Assembly (NCBI GenBank): GCA_003640385.1
Contig: RCAB01000775.1
Coordinates: forward strand, 1 to 20,249
Direction of reading: 5' to 3'
DNA: 20,249 nucleotides
From: Setaria digitata
Taxonomy: Eukaryota > Nematoda > Chromadorea > Rhabditida > Setariidae
This document shows, piece after piece, positions 19,615-20,249 of the stretch (its first letter is position 1; each line of letters starts with the position of its first letter). The notes under the pieces are model-generated. The model did no database searches. It was not told where the DNA came from and saw only the letters and a program-made list of their open reading frames with translations. The translations under genes were made by a program, and so were the position numbers.

Positions 19615-20249
19615 CAGCGCACCGATATAAAGAAGATCATCTGCCGTTCGAAGATACAAGGTGATAAATAAGGTAAACTAGAAAGTGATAAGAGATCTGC
19701 TGATTAGTAACTTGATTTAAAAACTCAATTTTCGCAAAATTTCGCTACTGCAAAGTTATAAATAAAGAAGTTTAATAATTAATTGGCAATTCTATTTTCG
19801 CCTTTTATAATCTATTTTTATTTTAGGAGGATTTCAAAATTCGTCGACTTTTTCATCTTTTGCTTATTCCTTTGTTGCAAGTCAAAAAATTTCGAAGGGT
19901 TTAAGTTTAAAATTTCCAAAGCAATCAGCTGAGCACTTTTAAACAGATTTTTTTTTTAGTCTGTTAAAAGTGAAAAATTTAGTCAAAAATTTTATTTTTT
20001 TAGTCAAAATTTTAAAAATTGCCATGTTTCCTGAGAAAAAAAAGTCAAATTATTTAAGAAAAAGGAGTGAAAATCGAATTCAAATGAATTTTACCAATAG
20101 AATTATTAAATTACGATTATTTCGCTAAACAAAATGTTTCCATTTTTTTTTCGGCAGCTGAATAATAAAAAATTAATTTTAAGTTAGAAAAATTTTAGCC
20201 AAAACTAACTAAAGCAATAATAAACTTGAGCAGCTCAGAAAGTAGTAAG
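19615..20249. other. AT-rich DNA to the window end, no supported gene
   Basis: A weak exon-like stretch follows ttttattttag at 19827 on the + strand (frame EDFKIRRLFHLLLIPLLQ), but it is short, has no clear donor and no homology I recognise. Otherwise there are homopolymers and T-rich DNA. Confidence 0.5.

Noticed and set aside
19827..19910. Possible + strand exon after ttttattttag
   Set aside because: Only about 25 codons, no clear donor, no recognised homology; such strings are frequent in AT-rich DNA.

Overview
This window looks like low-gene-density nuclear DNA from an AT-rich metazoan. A nematode, possibly spirurid or filarial, is my best guess, but I have no ribosomal or mitochondrial marker to prove it. 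The reasons are: strong A+T bias with long A and T homopolymers; a coding island that ends in a GTGAGTAAG splice donor, so the genes have introns; many microsatellites; and no bacterial-style gene packing or ribosome binding sites. The nematode guess rests on the composition, the abundant TGATAA and TGTTTAC motifs, and the short introns or acceptors; treat it as inference.

Layout. Positions 1-930 are strongly pyrimidine-rich on the + strand and begin with a 36-bp tandem repeat whose minus strand is a textbook G-quadruplex motif. At about 930 the strand bias flips to purine-rich, followed by a TGATAA-rich stretch (1333-1952). Two single-N positions (2113 and 7565) are each flanked by direct copies of about 130-150 bp and look like unmerged contig ends. 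From 2310 to 6600 I see only AT-rich, homopolymer-rich DNA. From 6831 to 7300 there is an old tandem duplication, and one copy carries a pure (ATT)26-type microsatellite.

The clearest gene is on the minus strand: a first coding exon from 9083 to 7877 for a protein with 150 uninterrupted glutamines near its N-terminus, then a basic, Ser/Asn-rich region with two nuclear-localisation-like clusters. It should continue by splicing toward lower coordinates, but I could not find the next exon. A second minus-strand coding island (14091-13531) encodes an acidic, Ser/Asn/Asp-rich protein I do not recognise. Its frame is interrupted by two in-frame TGA codons 12 nt apart, so it is either a gene with an unrecognised short intron or a decayed gene. 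A third minus-strand piece (14936-14751) resembles the acidic loop and following membrane segment of SLC24 (K+-dependent Na+/Ca2+ exchanger) proteins, with a shifted frame and a 7-nt tandem duplication. I read it as a relic exon.

From 14960 to 20249 no gene is visible. The region does hold structured DNA: a diverged 100-bp tandem duplication, a pre-miRNA-like hairpin (18667-18738), a GATA-site palindrome (18758-18783), a 22-bp perfect palindrome (19407-19428) and a cluster of forkhead-type TGTTTAC motifs that ends in a 21-bp hairpin (19535-19614). I see no operon, CRISPR array, convincing tRNA or rRNA, or intact transposon.
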